Assembly (NCBI GenBank): GCA_014879855.1
Contig: JACSRH010000358.1
Span: 1-11,627, forward strand
Length of the DNA: 11,627 nt
DNA from: Caldilineaceae bacterium
GTDB lineage: Bacteria; Chloroflexota; Anaerolineae; Caldilineales; Caldilineaceae
Reading direction: 5' to 3'
Below, one piece after another: positions 1 to 8,253 of the stretch. Within the stretch, counting starts at the first letter, position 1; every line of letters starts with the position of its first letter. Both the position numbers and the translations under genes were made by a program. The notes beneath the pieces were generated by a model. That model was not told the origin of the DNA, did no database searches, and saw nothing but the letters and a program-made list of their open reading frames with translations.

Positions 1-69
1 GACAGTTGCTCTACAAGACAGTTGCTCTACAAGACAGTTGCTCTACAAGACAGTTGCTCTACAAGACAG
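1..69. repeat. 16-bp tandem repeat, at least 4.3 copies
   Basis: The unit GACAGTTGCTCTACAA is repeated four times without a mismatch (1-16, 17-32, 33-48, 49-64), followed by the first five bases of a fifth copy. The array runs into the left edge of the window, so its full length is unknown. The period is not a multiple of three and there are no spacers, so it is neither a coding repeat nor a CRISPR array. It ends about 70 bp before the sugar-kinase gene. A role in expression is possible but nothing in the sequence shows it. Confidence 0.95.
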
Positions 70-137
70 CCACCGTTGAAATTTCCACGCAAGCCTGGCA
101 AGATTTATCAAGCCAATAAGGAAAGTTGTGTTGCGCT

Positions 138-1106
138 ATGACTGACTTTACACCACGCTTTGAGCTCACAACGATTGGTGAAACAATGGTGCGGCTGAGC
201 GTGCCGGCAGGCGTGCGGTTGGAGACCGCTTCTCAAGTCGATGTGCGGCCTGGCGGCGCTGAATCAAATGTGGTTGCGCTGCTGGCGCGGTTGGGCAGGC
301 GCGTGGCCTGGTGCGGCGCGCTGCCCGCTTCGCCACTGGGGCGGCTGGCCGCCAATGCGCTGCGTATGGCCGGCGTCAATCTGGATGGCGTCGTCTGGTG
401 CGACCAGGAGCGGATGGGGCTGTATTTTGTCGAATTTGCCGCGCCGCCGCGCCCAACGCAGGTGCTCTATGACCGCACCGCCTCTTGCGCCGCGCAGATG
501 ACGCCGGCGCGCGTGGACTGGGACTGTCTGCTCGACACGCGGCTGCTCCATCTGACCGGCATTACGCCGGCGCTTTCGCCCGGCTGCCATGCGCTCGTGA
601 CCGAGGCGCGGGACAGGGCGCGCGCTGCCGGGGTTGCACTCAGCTTCGACGTGAACTATCGCGCTAAACTATGGCGCGCGGTGCAGGCCGCCGCGGTGCT
701 TGAACCGCTGCTGAAGGAGGTCGATGTGCTCTTTTGCAGCCAAGCAGATGCGCAGCGGTTGTTTGGGCTGCACGCGGCGCCGGAAGCTGCGATCGTGGAG
801 CTTGCCGAACGCATGGAAGCAGGGCTGACCGTCATGACGATCGGCGCCAATGGCGTGCTGGCATGGGATGGGGTCGCGCTCCATCGCCAACCTGCCCTGC
901 CTGCCGTCGTGCTCGATCGTCCGGGGGCAGGCGATGCGCTGGCCGCTGGCGTATTACAAGGCTGGCTGGCCGGGGACCTGGCGCGGGGTCTGCGCTATGG
1001 CGTGACGCTGGCGGCGCTGGCCCTGAGCCAACAGGGCGATATAGTTGTGACCACTCTGGATGAGTTAGAGAGCCTGCTCGACAATAGCGGGATAATTTTG
1101 CGCTGA
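138..1106 (+). CDS. kdgK: PfkB-family sugar kinase, probable 2-keto-3-deoxygluconate kinase
   Basis: Cytosolic ATP-dependent carbohydrate kinase of the PfkB/ribokinase family, 322 residues from the ATG at 138, a normal family length. The N-terminal signature is GGAESNVV at residues 39-46. The C-terminal ATP/anion-hole motif PGAGDALAAG is at 262-271, with D266 as the expected catalytic base. The RMGLYFVEFAAPPRP stretch (92-106), the Y-D-R at 111-113 and DVNYRAKLW (171-179) resemble KDG kinases, which phosphorylate 2-keto-3-deoxygluconate to KDPG in uronate and Entner-Doudoroff-type catabolism. The family call is firm; the substrate is inferred. The usual DTTGAGD is DRPGAGD here. A TTG at 126 is also in frame, but AAGGAAAG at 118-125 abuts it and lies 12 nt before the ATG at 138, so the ATG is preferred. 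No aldolase or other pathway gene lies nearby, and no clear promoter or terminator was found. Confidence 0.85.
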   Translation: MTDFTPRFELTTIGETMVRLSVPAGVRLETASQVDVRPGGAESNVVALLARLGRRVAWCGALPASPLGRLAANALRMAGVNLDGVVWCDQERMGLYFVEFAAPPRPTQVLYDRTASCAAQMTPARVDWDCLLDTRLLHLTGITPALSPGCHALVTEARDRARAAGVALSFDVNYRAKLWRAVQAAAVLEPLLKEVDVLFCSQADAQRLFGLHAAPEAAIVELAERMEAGLTVMTIGANGVLAWDGVALHRQPALPAVVLDRPGAGDALAAGVLQGWLAGDLARGLRYGVTLAALALSQQGDIVVTTLDELESLLDNSGIILR

Positions 1107-1193
1107 CCTGATTTTAAAAACGCAAAGTAGAACGCAAAGTGAACCGATCTTCATTCTGGCATAGCAACGACAGGGCTTGCAGCGCGCCAGGCG

Positions 1194-2045
1194 CTACTTA
1201 ACTGCCGTGACGCCGAACGCTTGCGGCCGCTCTTGGAGACGCTGAAAGCCGGCTTCGCCCAATCGCTTAAGCACACCGCGCGTAACGGTCGCGCCGGAGC
1301 GGCTCTGTGGGTTGCCAATATAATGGAAAAGCCGCCCACCTTTACGCAGCACGCGATAGAGCTGATGATAGAAAGCAAGCGAATAGAGATCGCCGGCCAG
1401 ACTGAACATCGGCGGATCGTGCAGAACAGCATCGAACGCCTGGTCGGGATATGTCTCGATCTCCTCTGCAACGTCCCCAATCGATGTGGTGATATTGGGC
1501 GCGTCAAACAACATGCACGACCAGGGGTTCTGCTGGATGATGGCGTGAACCGCCGGGTCGAGTTCCACTGTGGTGACGTGGTCGGCGTGTGCGGCGGCGG
1601 CGAGCGCCGTGTAGCCTAGCCCTGTGCAGGTGTCAAGCACACGGCCGCTGATGCGTCCGAGCGCACGAAGTTTGCTCAACGTGTCCTGGTGCGGGTCAGT
1701 CTCCTTGATGCGATGCATAGGAATGCCGGAGATAAGCATCGTGGGCGCTGCGGCCGTTGGATAGAGGGTGTAGACCCGCTGCAACTCTTCAGAAAAAGTC
1801 TGAATCTTGTAGATGCCCTCTGTAGTGCACGCGTAACAGCCGGCGTCGTCCTCCGCGATATTCCCCACCTCTGCCCAAGAGAGAAGAAGACCCTCGGCAA
1901 AACACACTCCTTCCTCGCTTAGCTCGACATCAGTCAGCGTCCGGTTCAGGTCGGGCGAAATTTGCGTGCGCGTGGTTTGCTGACGCCGCGCTGCCAGCAA
2001 TTTGCTGGCGGCGTGATAAGAGAGTGTGACTGGGCATGTATGCAT
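1194..2045 (-). CDS. Class I SAM-dependent methyltransferase, archaeal-type (COG2521-like)
   Basis: This 283-residue protein has a Rossmann-type methyltransferase domain in its C-terminal half. The SAM-binding motif I is DTCTGLGYTA at 138-147, the acidic motif II is ELDP at 161-164, GDVAEE follows at 190-195, and the motif IV HDPP is at 209-212. A D/N-PP-aromatic-type motif IV is common in enzymes that methylate an amine or base nitrogen; here it reads DPPMF. The stretch from FSLAGDLYSLAFYHQL through GGRLFHYIGNPQSR resembles, from memory, the family called predicted archaeal methyltransferase (COG2521), whose substrate I do not know. The first 110 residues match nothing I recognise. A spermidine-synthase-like activity is possible but not shown. 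The gene converges on the kinase gene with 87 bp between the stops. The ATG at 2045 lacks a clear Shine-Dalgarno sequence. Confidence 0.8.
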   Translation of the reverse strand: MHTCPVTLSYHAASKLLAARRQQTTRTQISPDLNRTLTDVELSEEGVCFAEGLLLSWAEVGNIAEDDAGCYACTTEGIYKIQTFSEELQRVYTLYPTAAAPTMLISGIPMHRIKETDPHQDTLSKLRALGRISGRVLDTCTGLGYTALAAAAHADHVTTVELDPAVHAIIQQNPWSCMLFDAPNITTSIGDVAEEIETYPDQAFDAVLHDPPMFSLAGDLYSLAFYHQLYRVLRKGGRLFHYIGNPQSRSGATVTRGVLKRLGEAGFQRLQERPQAFGVTAVK

Positions 2046-2288
2046 AATCTGTACCGCTGATAGTCTTTAAGGTTTGCTTTATAAGTGGCCAGGCTGGCAG
2101 ACCTAGATGGGTGCGTCGTGCAGGTAGCCTACCATAGTCTTCCATCTTTCGTACTGTTCTACGAAACTGACTTGAAAATAATCCTTAACGCAAAGGCATT
2201 TTCGATTGTGCTCCACGAGGCATGAACACTGTTTGAAAAGTCCACCCTGGTTTACTGCGCGCGGGTGCGTCTCGGCCGCCGCGTATCG

Positions 2289-2314
2289 TGCGTTTACACA
2301 TCCGTGTGAACGCA
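2289..2314. promoter_or_regulatory. 11-bp-stem inverted repeat, possible operator
   Basis: Bases 2289-2299 (TGCGTTTACAC) pair with 2304-2314 (GTGTGAACGCA) around the 4-nt loop ATCC, with one G-T wobble. No T-tract follows, so it is not an obvious terminator. Its left arm contains TTTACAC, the same heptamer as in the palindrome at 2365-2378, which suggests that one DNA-binding protein could recognise both. The half-sites are arranged differently in the two places, so this link is tentative. Confidence 0.5.
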
Positions 2315-2364
2315 GCGCCGGCGATTAGCTGGTGCGCCTCGTGGGATCAGTAGCCCCGATCGCT

Positions 2365-2378
2365 GTGTAAATTTACAC
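2365..2378. promoter_or_regulatory. Perfect 14-bp palindrome, probable operator
   Basis: GTGTAAATTTACAC is its own reverse complement across all 14 bases. It covers the -35 hexamer of the promoter in front of the DedA-type gene, a placement typical of a repressor operator. The regulator cannot be named from the sequence, and no regulator gene is in the window. Confidence 0.6.
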
Positions 2379-2400
2379 GCGCGCCTGAACATGTTATAAA
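2372..2400 (+). promoter_or_regulatory. Sigma-70-type promoter for the DedA-type gene
   Basis: The -35 element TTTACA (2372-2377, five of six consensus bases) and the -10 element TATAAA (2395-2400) are separated by exactly 17 bp. The -35 is the right half of the 14-bp palindrome. The predicted start of transcription near 2407 leaves only about four bases before the ATG at 2411. Confidence 0.55.
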
Positions 2401-2410
2401 GGATCGAGAT

Positions 2411-3031
2411 ATGGCTATCCTTGATCAGATTCGGAGCGCATTTCTTACGGGCATACCTCCTGATCTGGGGCGTTGGAGCTATCTGATCATCGCCATCCTG
2501 GTGTTTATGGAGGGGCCGGCGGTCACCCTGGTGGCGGCGGCGATGGCGGCCACGGGCATTTTGCGGGCGGATCTGGTCTTTATTGCAGCGGCCATCGGGA
2601 ACTTTCTAGCCGATTCTACGTGGTATGGCATCGGTTACATGGGTGGACGCCACGGCATTGTCTATCGTATGGGCTGGTTCAGTCGGTGGCGCCCACAGAT
2701 CGAGACGATGGAAACCGGAGTGCAGGCGCACGGCCCGCGGATGTATCTGATGGCCAAGCTGTCCTTGGGCCTGCTCACCGTCCCCACGTTGCTGGCGGCT
2801 GGACTGGCGCGCGTGGCGTGGTGGCGTCTCCTGGCTGTCAGCATCTTTATCGAGCCGATCTGGACGGGGATGCTTGTGTTTGCCGGATACAATCTGGGCG
2901 CCTATCTGGCCCGATTCGAGCGTGACATCCAGATTGCCGCAGTGATCGGCGGGGTGCTTCTGCTGGCGATCGTTTTGGGATTTTATCGGCGGTTGTTTCG
3001 GCGTGCAATGCACATAGACAGTGTCGTCTGA
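2411..3031 (+). CDS. DedA/VTT-family integral membrane protein
   Basis: A 206-residue polytopic membrane protein. Hydrophobic segments lie at about 22-50, 53-75, 112-135, 138-162 and 173-192, and the C-terminus has a basic patch (YRRLFRR). The EGP at 34-36, the G-N-F-x-x-D-x-x-x-Y pattern at 63-72 (G63, D68, Y72) and the late W-x-G-x-x-x-F-x-G-Y-x-L-G pattern (151-163) fit the DedA (SNARE-associated, VTT) fold. Characterised DedA proteins move phospholipids or undecaprenyl phosphate across the inner membrane. The re-entrant motif that usually reads like R-F-x-P-x-x-R appears here as K-L-S-L-G-L-L (116-122), so the conserved arginines are missing and the substrate may differ. AAAGGA at 2398-2403 sits 7 nt before the ATG. 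A glycosyltransferase and an SCP2-like gene follow on the same strand. Confidence 0.8.
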   Translation: MAILDQIRSAFLTGIPPDLGRWSYLIIAILVFMEGPAVTLVAAAMAATGILRADLVFIAAAIGNFLADSTWYGIGYMGGRHGIVYRMGWFSRWRPQIETMETGVQAHGPRMYLMAKLSLGLLTVPTLLAAGLARVAWWRLLAVSIFIEPIWTGMLVFAGYNLGAYLARFERDIQIAAVIGGVLLLAIVLGFYRRLFRRAMHIDSVV

Positions 3032-3097
3032 TGAGCGCGGTTGCTTGCTGACCGTGTGACCCAAAGCAGGGCGATACACCTGAGGATGCTTTGATCT

Positions 3098-4312
3098 ATG
3101 CGGATTTTATTTAGCGGACAATCCTATTATCGCAAGGACAATGGCCAGGCTGTTTTCATGATTCGTCTAGCTGATGGATTGGTTGCAGCCGGACATGAGG
3201 TGATGGCGTTGGCGCCCTCGGAGAAGGGGCTTGCCGACCGCGACGTGGTGAACGGCGTGGTGGTGCAGACTGTACCAGCGCTGCATATTGGGCACAACTT
3301 GAACATCACTGCCTTCAGCGACAGCCTGGTCGATGCCGCGCTCGAGGAGTTCAACCCTGACATCGTCCATATCCAGGATCATCTCTTTCTGAATCGCACC
3401 GTGCTCCGGTCCGCGCGGCGTCGCGGCATACGCGTGGTCGGCACCAATCACTTCTTGCCCAACAACTGGTCCAATAACCTGTATATTCCTCGCAGCGTTC
3501 AGGGCGTGGTGCATAAAGCAATGTGGTACAACATGCTGGAGGTCTTCAACCAGCTTGACGCGGCGACCACGCCCACAGAGACTGCGGTCGCCATCCTGCG
3601 CAAACAGGATATCCGCATCCCGGTCAAAGCAATTTCCTGTGGCGTCAACCAGGATGAGTTCTATCCGCGCCCCAATGGGGATCCAGCAGTGATGCGTCGC
3701 CGCTATCGATTGGCGCTTGATCGGACCGTGTTGCTCTACGTCGGACGCGTTGATCGTGAAAAAGGACTTGACGATCTGGTGGACGCGGCCGAGATGCTAA
3801 TCGACGAGCCAATCCAGTTTGCGATTGCGGGCAAAGGCATGTATCGCGATATGCTGATGGAGCAAGTCAACAACCGTGGTCTGGCGCACGTGGTCGCTTT
3901 CCCCGGTTATGTGCCCAGTGAAGATTTGCCGCTGCTTGTCAACAGTTGTGACGCCTTCATCATGCCGAGCGCCCAGGAGCTGCAGAGCATCGCCACGCTA
4001 GAGGCAATGTCGTGCGCCAAACCGGTGTTGGCCGCCAATGCACGCGCCCTGCCGGAACTGGTCGAACACGGGGTCAATGGTTATCTGTTCAAACCCTTTA
4101 ACGCGGCCAGCGTCGCCGGCATCGTGCAGCTCTTTCTGAGCAAACGCCAACGCTGGGAGGAGATGGGGTTGGCGGGTCTCGAAAAAGCACGCCCCCATCA
4201 CCTGAGCAACACGATTCAGCGCTATGTGGAATGGTACGAAAGCGTGATTGGGCGCTCGCTGCTGACGCGCACACTGCAGCCGGAGCAAAGGGTGCATCTC
4301 TCTGCCAGCTAA
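3098..4312 (+). CDS. GT4-family glycosyltransferase, lipid-glucosyltransferase-like
   Basis: A 404-residue retaining glycosyltransferase with the GT-B fold. The N-terminal acceptor domain begins MRILFSGQSYYRKDNGQ and contains HIQDH at 91-95 and TNHF at 116-119. The C-terminal nucleotide-sugar domain has VGRVDREKG (215-223) with K222, and the EX7E motif (E294, E302) inside QELQSIATLEAMSC (293-306). QS.AT.LEAM-type sequences are common in PimA-like and diacylglycerol glucosyl- or mannosyltransferases, which act on lipid acceptors at the cytoplasmic membrane face. The acceptor is therefore inferred to be a lipid; the sugar cannot be told. The gene lies 66 bp after the DedA-type gene and 53 bp before the SCP2 gene, probably one transcript. 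GAGGA at 3082-3086 precedes the ATG by 11 nt. A sugar transferase for small soluble acceptors is the main alternative. Confidence 0.85.
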   Translation: MRILFSGQSYYRKDNGQAVFMIRLADGLVAAGHEVMALAPSEKGLADRDVVNGVVVQTVPALHIGHNLNITAFSDSLVDAALEEFNPDIVHIQDHLFLNRTVLRSARRRGIRVVGTNHFLPNNWSNNLYIPRSVQGVVHKAMWYNMLEVFNQLDAATTPTETAVAILRKQDIRIPVKAISCGVNQDEFYPRPNGDPAVMRRRYRLALDRTVLLYVGRVDREKGLDDLVDAAEMLIDEPIQFAIAGKGMYRDMLMEQVNNRGLAHVVAFPGYVPSEDLPLLVNSCDAFIMPSAQELQSIATLEAMSCAKPVLAANARALPELVEHGVNGYLFKPFNAASVAGIVQLFLSKRQRWEEMGLAGLEKARPHHLSNTIQRYVEWYESVIGRSLLTRTLQPEQRVHLSAS

Positions 4313-4365
4313 CGCGTCTGAATCCCCCTGCCGCTTTCTGAATCGTGAAGCAAGTGTGATTTCTC

Positions 4366-4770
4366 ATGGCTATCTTTCAATCCACCGAGCAGTTTTACGC
4401 GGTCATGCGAGACGTATTCGACTACGTAATGCAGCACCCGGAGCACGTCGCATCTTTTACCCAGAGCAATCTGATCATCCGTATGAATATACAGGATCCC
4501 GACGCTGAAATCCTGCTGGATGGTCGCCAGCCGCCCTTGGGCGTTTTCTTCGGAGCGCGTCCCGGGCTTGCGAATCTGGAGATCAGCCTCAACGCCGATC
4601 TGCTGCACGCGTTATGGATGGGAACGGAGAGCACGCATCAGGCGTTTTTGAGTGGTCGAATTCAAACGCGCGGCAACCTGCTTAAAGCGTTGGGTCTGGC
4701 GGAGATTTTCACAGCAGCCGAACGCATCTATCCTGCGATTGCGCGTCAATATGGGCTGACAGATGGATAG
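4366..4770 (+). CDS. Small SCP2 (sterol carrier protein 2) domain protein
   Basis: A soluble 134-residue protein that consists of one SCP2-like domain. The central strands include the stretch from IIRMNIQD to AEILLDG (37-53). The C-terminal half has the family's FLSGRIQTRGNLLKALGLAE pattern (94-113), where a strand ending in G is followed by the helices that close the hydrophobic lipid pocket. Such proteins bind fatty acyl chains or other lipids; the ligand here is unknown. It begins 53 bp after the glycosyltransferase stop, which suggests co-transcription. No clear Shine-Dalgarno sequence precedes the ATG, so its translation may depend on the upstream gene. The stop lies about 40 bp before the strong dnaG promoter, with no obvious terminator between. 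Confidence 0.75.
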   Translation: MAIFQSTEQFYAVMRDVFDYVMQHPEHVASFTQSNLIIRMNIQDPDAEILLDGRQPPLGVFFGARPGLANLEISLNADLLHALWMGTESTHQAFLSGRIQTRGNLLKALGLAEIFTAAERIYPAIARQYGLTDG

Positions 4771-4811
4771 GCAATGGCAGCCACGCGCTCAACCGGGGCC
4801 AGCAGATTGCT

Positions 4812-4840
4812 TTGACACTCGGTAGAACAGCCGTTATAAT
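4812..4840 (+). promoter_or_regulatory. Consensus sigma-70 promoter of dnaG-rpoD
   Basis: TTGACA at 4812-4817 and TATAAT at 4835-4840 are both perfect consensus hexamers, separated by the optimal 17 bp. Transcription should begin near 4847, giving a leader of about 55 nt to the dnaG ATG at 4902. The promoter would serve the primary sigma factor gene, which is second in the operon, so it implies self-sustaining expression. Confidence 0.85.
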
Positions 4841-4901
4841 GCCCACCATCCGGACTGTTTGGGACACATGATTGGCCGTGGCGATGGAGCGCAGAGTGAG
4901 T

Positions 4902-6893
4902 ATGGTCGGCAGCGTCACGGACGAAGTCAAACAACGGGTCGATATTATCGAACTGATCTCCCGCTACACTCCGCTCAAGCGCGCGGGGAGCGTTTATAAG
5001 GGCCTCTGCCCGTTCCACAGCGAGCGAACACCAAGTTTTGTTGTCTTTCCCCATACGGGCACATGGCACTGTTTTGGTGCATGTGGTGCGGGCGGTGACG
5101 CCTTTGCTTTTGTCATGCGCAAAGAAAACCTCACGTTCCGTGAGGCACTGGAACTCCTTGCACAGCAAGTTGGCGTGGATATCTCCGCTGCTGAGGGCGA
5201 CGCCCAGGGCGATCAGCGCGGCCGTCTCTATGAGGCGAATGAAGCGGCCGCGGCGTTTTACCGACAGATTTTTTTGCATCACCCTGGCGCCGGCGAAGCG
5301 CGCGCCTATTTGCAGCGGCGTGACGTGGATGCAGCGACAGGCGACGCCTTTCGGCTCGGCTACGCGCCGGCAGGCTGGAGCAGCCTGCGCGACCATCTGC
5401 TGGAACGTGGTTTTTCACTGGATCTCCTGCTGAATGCCGGCCTGATTAAACGCAGCGAAGAGCGCCAGACTACCTACGACGCGTTCCGCAATCGGGTGAT
5501 CTTTCCTATTTGCGACCGGCAGGGACGCGTGATAGGGTTTGGGGGGCGCGTACTCGATGACAGCGCACCGAAATATTTGAACACATCGGAAACACCGCTC
5601 TTTCACAAAAGCCACGTTGTATATGGTCTTGACCTGGCGCATCGGGTCATCCGCGAGCGTGAGCAAGTCGTCATCGTTGAAGGCTATATGGATGTGATCG
5701 CCGCGCACCAGTATGGCTATGCAAATGTGGTTGCCTGTATGGGGACGGCGCTGACGACCGAGCAGCTTCAGCAACTCCAGCGCTTTACCAACAATTTTGT
5801 GCTGGCGCTCGACGCCGACGCGGCCGGCCAGCAGGCCACGATTCGTGGGCTGAACCAGGCGCGACAGGCGCTGGTGCGGGTGAGCAAACCGGTGGTGACG
5901 CCTGGCGGCAAGGTTCAGCTCGAAAACCGCCTGGGCGCCAACCTGTTTATCACCACGCTGCCTGAAGGTCGCGACCCGGATGACGTGATTCGCCAGGAGG
6001 CGCCCTTGTGGGAGCGCACGGTCGCCGACGCCAAGCCGCTGGTTGATTTCTATTTCGATGTCGTTGCCCGCCAGACTGACTTGACCAGCGCACGCGGCAA
6101 AGGCGAGGCGGTCGCCGAACTCACGCCATTGATCGCCGAACTGAGCGACGAAATTGAACGCCAGCATTACGTCCAGCGCCTGAGCCGTCTGGTGCAAGTC
6201 GACGAACTGACCATCAACAGCCGCGTCCAGGCATCGGCGCGGACGGCGCGGGCAGGCGTGGACAGCAACAAGCGGCGCGCGGCGCCACAGGCCCCCGTCG
6301 CTGCTGCTGCACCCGCGCCAGTAGCCACGCCGCTACGGCCAGAAGCGTCAGGAAGCTATGACCAGGAAGAGCTCCTGCTGGCAAATCTGTTGGCCAATGT
6401 TGATCTGGTGGTGTGGCTGGCAAACGAAGTGACCGACGGCCAGCGTTTGGCGCCGTTGCAACCACTCGATTGGCAGCATGTCGAAAATCAGGAAATCTTT
6501 CGGACGCTCAAACAATACCTGACCAGTGACGAGCCTTGGGATGTGGAGCAATTTCAGGATATGCTTGATCGGCACCTTCATGGACGGCTGGCGCGGTTGA
6601 TTGCCTATGCCGCGACCTTGCCGCCCAGAGATCCTGTCGCGATGCGGGAAGGCATTGTCAAGGACATCCTCCGGCTGCGGCTGAGTCGCATGAGCGGTGA
6701 AACGATCCGCATCCGTTATCTGCAGGATGAATTGCAACGGGCCGGCGATCTCGAGGCCGCGCGCAGCTTCGAGAAGGTGAACAACGTTTATGCGCGTGAG
6801 ATAGCACATCTGCAACGACAAAGCGTGCGCATTCCGCAGGAGTTATTCCGCAAAATGCGCCAACAGGAAGGCGTCAAACTTTCGAGCTTTTAG
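4902..6893 (+). CDS. dnaG: DNA primase DnaG
   Basis: DNA primase, which makes the RNA primers for replication forks and works with the replicative helicase DnaB. From the ATG at 4902 it has 663 residues, slightly longer than most. The CHC2 zinc-binding domain has C36, H39, C57 and C61, with a Cys-x3-Cys second pair instead of the common Cys-x2-Cys. The catalytic core has RVIFPICD (198-205), RVIGFGGRVL (209-218) and PKYLNTSETPLF (223-234). The TOPRIM part has EGYMDV (260-265) and DADAAG (304-309), with further acidic residues in DPDD (358-361). A Pro/Ala linker at about 460-480 leads to a helical C-terminal domain that should contact DnaB. TTG 4872, GTG 4878 and ATG 4884 are in-frame alternative starts. 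ATG 4902 is chosen because it begins close to the conserved DEVKQRVDI helix and has GGAG 12 nt upstream. rpoD follows after 22 bp. Confidence 0.97.
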   Translation: MVGSVTDEVKQRVDIIELISRYTPLKRAGSVYKGLCPFHSERTPSFVVFPHTGTWHCFGACGAGGDAFAFVMRKENLTFREALELLAQQVGVDISAAEGDAQGDQRGRLYEANEAAAAFYRQIFLHHPGAGEARAYLQRRDVDAATGDAFRLGYAPAGWSSLRDHLLERGFSLDLLLNAGLIKRSEERQTTYDAFRNRVIFPICDRQGRVIGFGGRVLDDSAPKYLNTSETPLFHKSHVVYGLDLAHRVIREREQVVIVEGYMDVIAAHQYGYANVVACMGTALTTEQLQQLQRFTNNFVLALDADAAGQQATIRGLNQARQALVRVSKPVVTPGGKVQLENRLGANLFITTLPEGRDPDDVIRQEAPLWERTVADAKPLVDFYFDVVARQTDLTSARGKGEAVAELTPLIAELSDEIERQHYVQRLSRLVQVDELTINSRVQASARTARAGVDSNKRRAAPQAPVAAAAPAPVATPLRPEASGSYDQEELLLANLLANVDLVVWLANEVTDGQRLAPLQPLDWQHVENQEIFRTLKQYLTSDEPWDVEQFQDMLDRHLHGRLARLIAYAATLPPRDPVAMREGIVKDILRLRLSRMSGETIRIRYLQDELQRAGDLEAARSFEKVNNVYAREIAHLQRQSVRIPQELFRKMRQQEGVKLSSF

Positions 6894-6915
6894 ATAAGGG
6901 CAAACCAGAAAATCA

Positions 6916-8241
<1,326 letters not shown>

Positions 8242-8253
8242 AAGAGTAGGGTG

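Larger units (their letters stand above)
2046..2410. other. 365-bp intergenic region between divergent genes
   Basis: No credible gene, tRNA-like or mobile-element sequence is seen here. It separates the minus-strand methyltransferase from the plus-strand DedA-type gene, so it should hold two divergent promoters. The right half contains an inverted repeat at 2289-2314, a palindrome at 2365-2378 and a promoter at 2372-2400, listed separately. On the minus side only weak -10-like hexamers are visible, and none is worth calling. The nonamer AACGCAAAG at 2187-2195 also occurs twice at 1119-1140, on the other side of the methyltransferase. Confidence 0.7.

Noticed and set aside
1..69. The tandem repeat as a CRISPR array
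   Set aside because: Units are 16 bp, adjoin without spacers, and no cas gene is in the window.
76..104. TTGAAA-N17-CAAGAT as a promoter for the sugar-kinase gene
   Set aside because: The -10 match is poor (three of six bases), so it is not better than chance.
1181..1195. Hairpin AGCGC-GCCAG-GCGCT as a terminator for the kinase or methyltransferase gene
   Set aside because: The stem is only 5 bp, there is no T-tract on either strand, and it overlaps the methyltransferase stop codon region; too weak to call.
2046..2410. A tRNA or small RNA gene in the intergenic region
   Set aside because: No T-loop consensus or cloverleaf-like pairing was seen; the inverted repeats fit operators better.
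4868..4904. ATG at 4868 and in-frame TTG 4872 as the dnaG start
   Set aside because: ATG 4868 is in a different frame from dnaG, and TTG 4872 adds non-conserved residues with no Shine-Dalgarno sequence; ATG 4902 fits the family start better.
5415..6197. A 260-codon open frame antisense to dnaG
   Set aside because: It lies wholly within the conserved primase core and shows no family features, so it is a codon-bias shadow.
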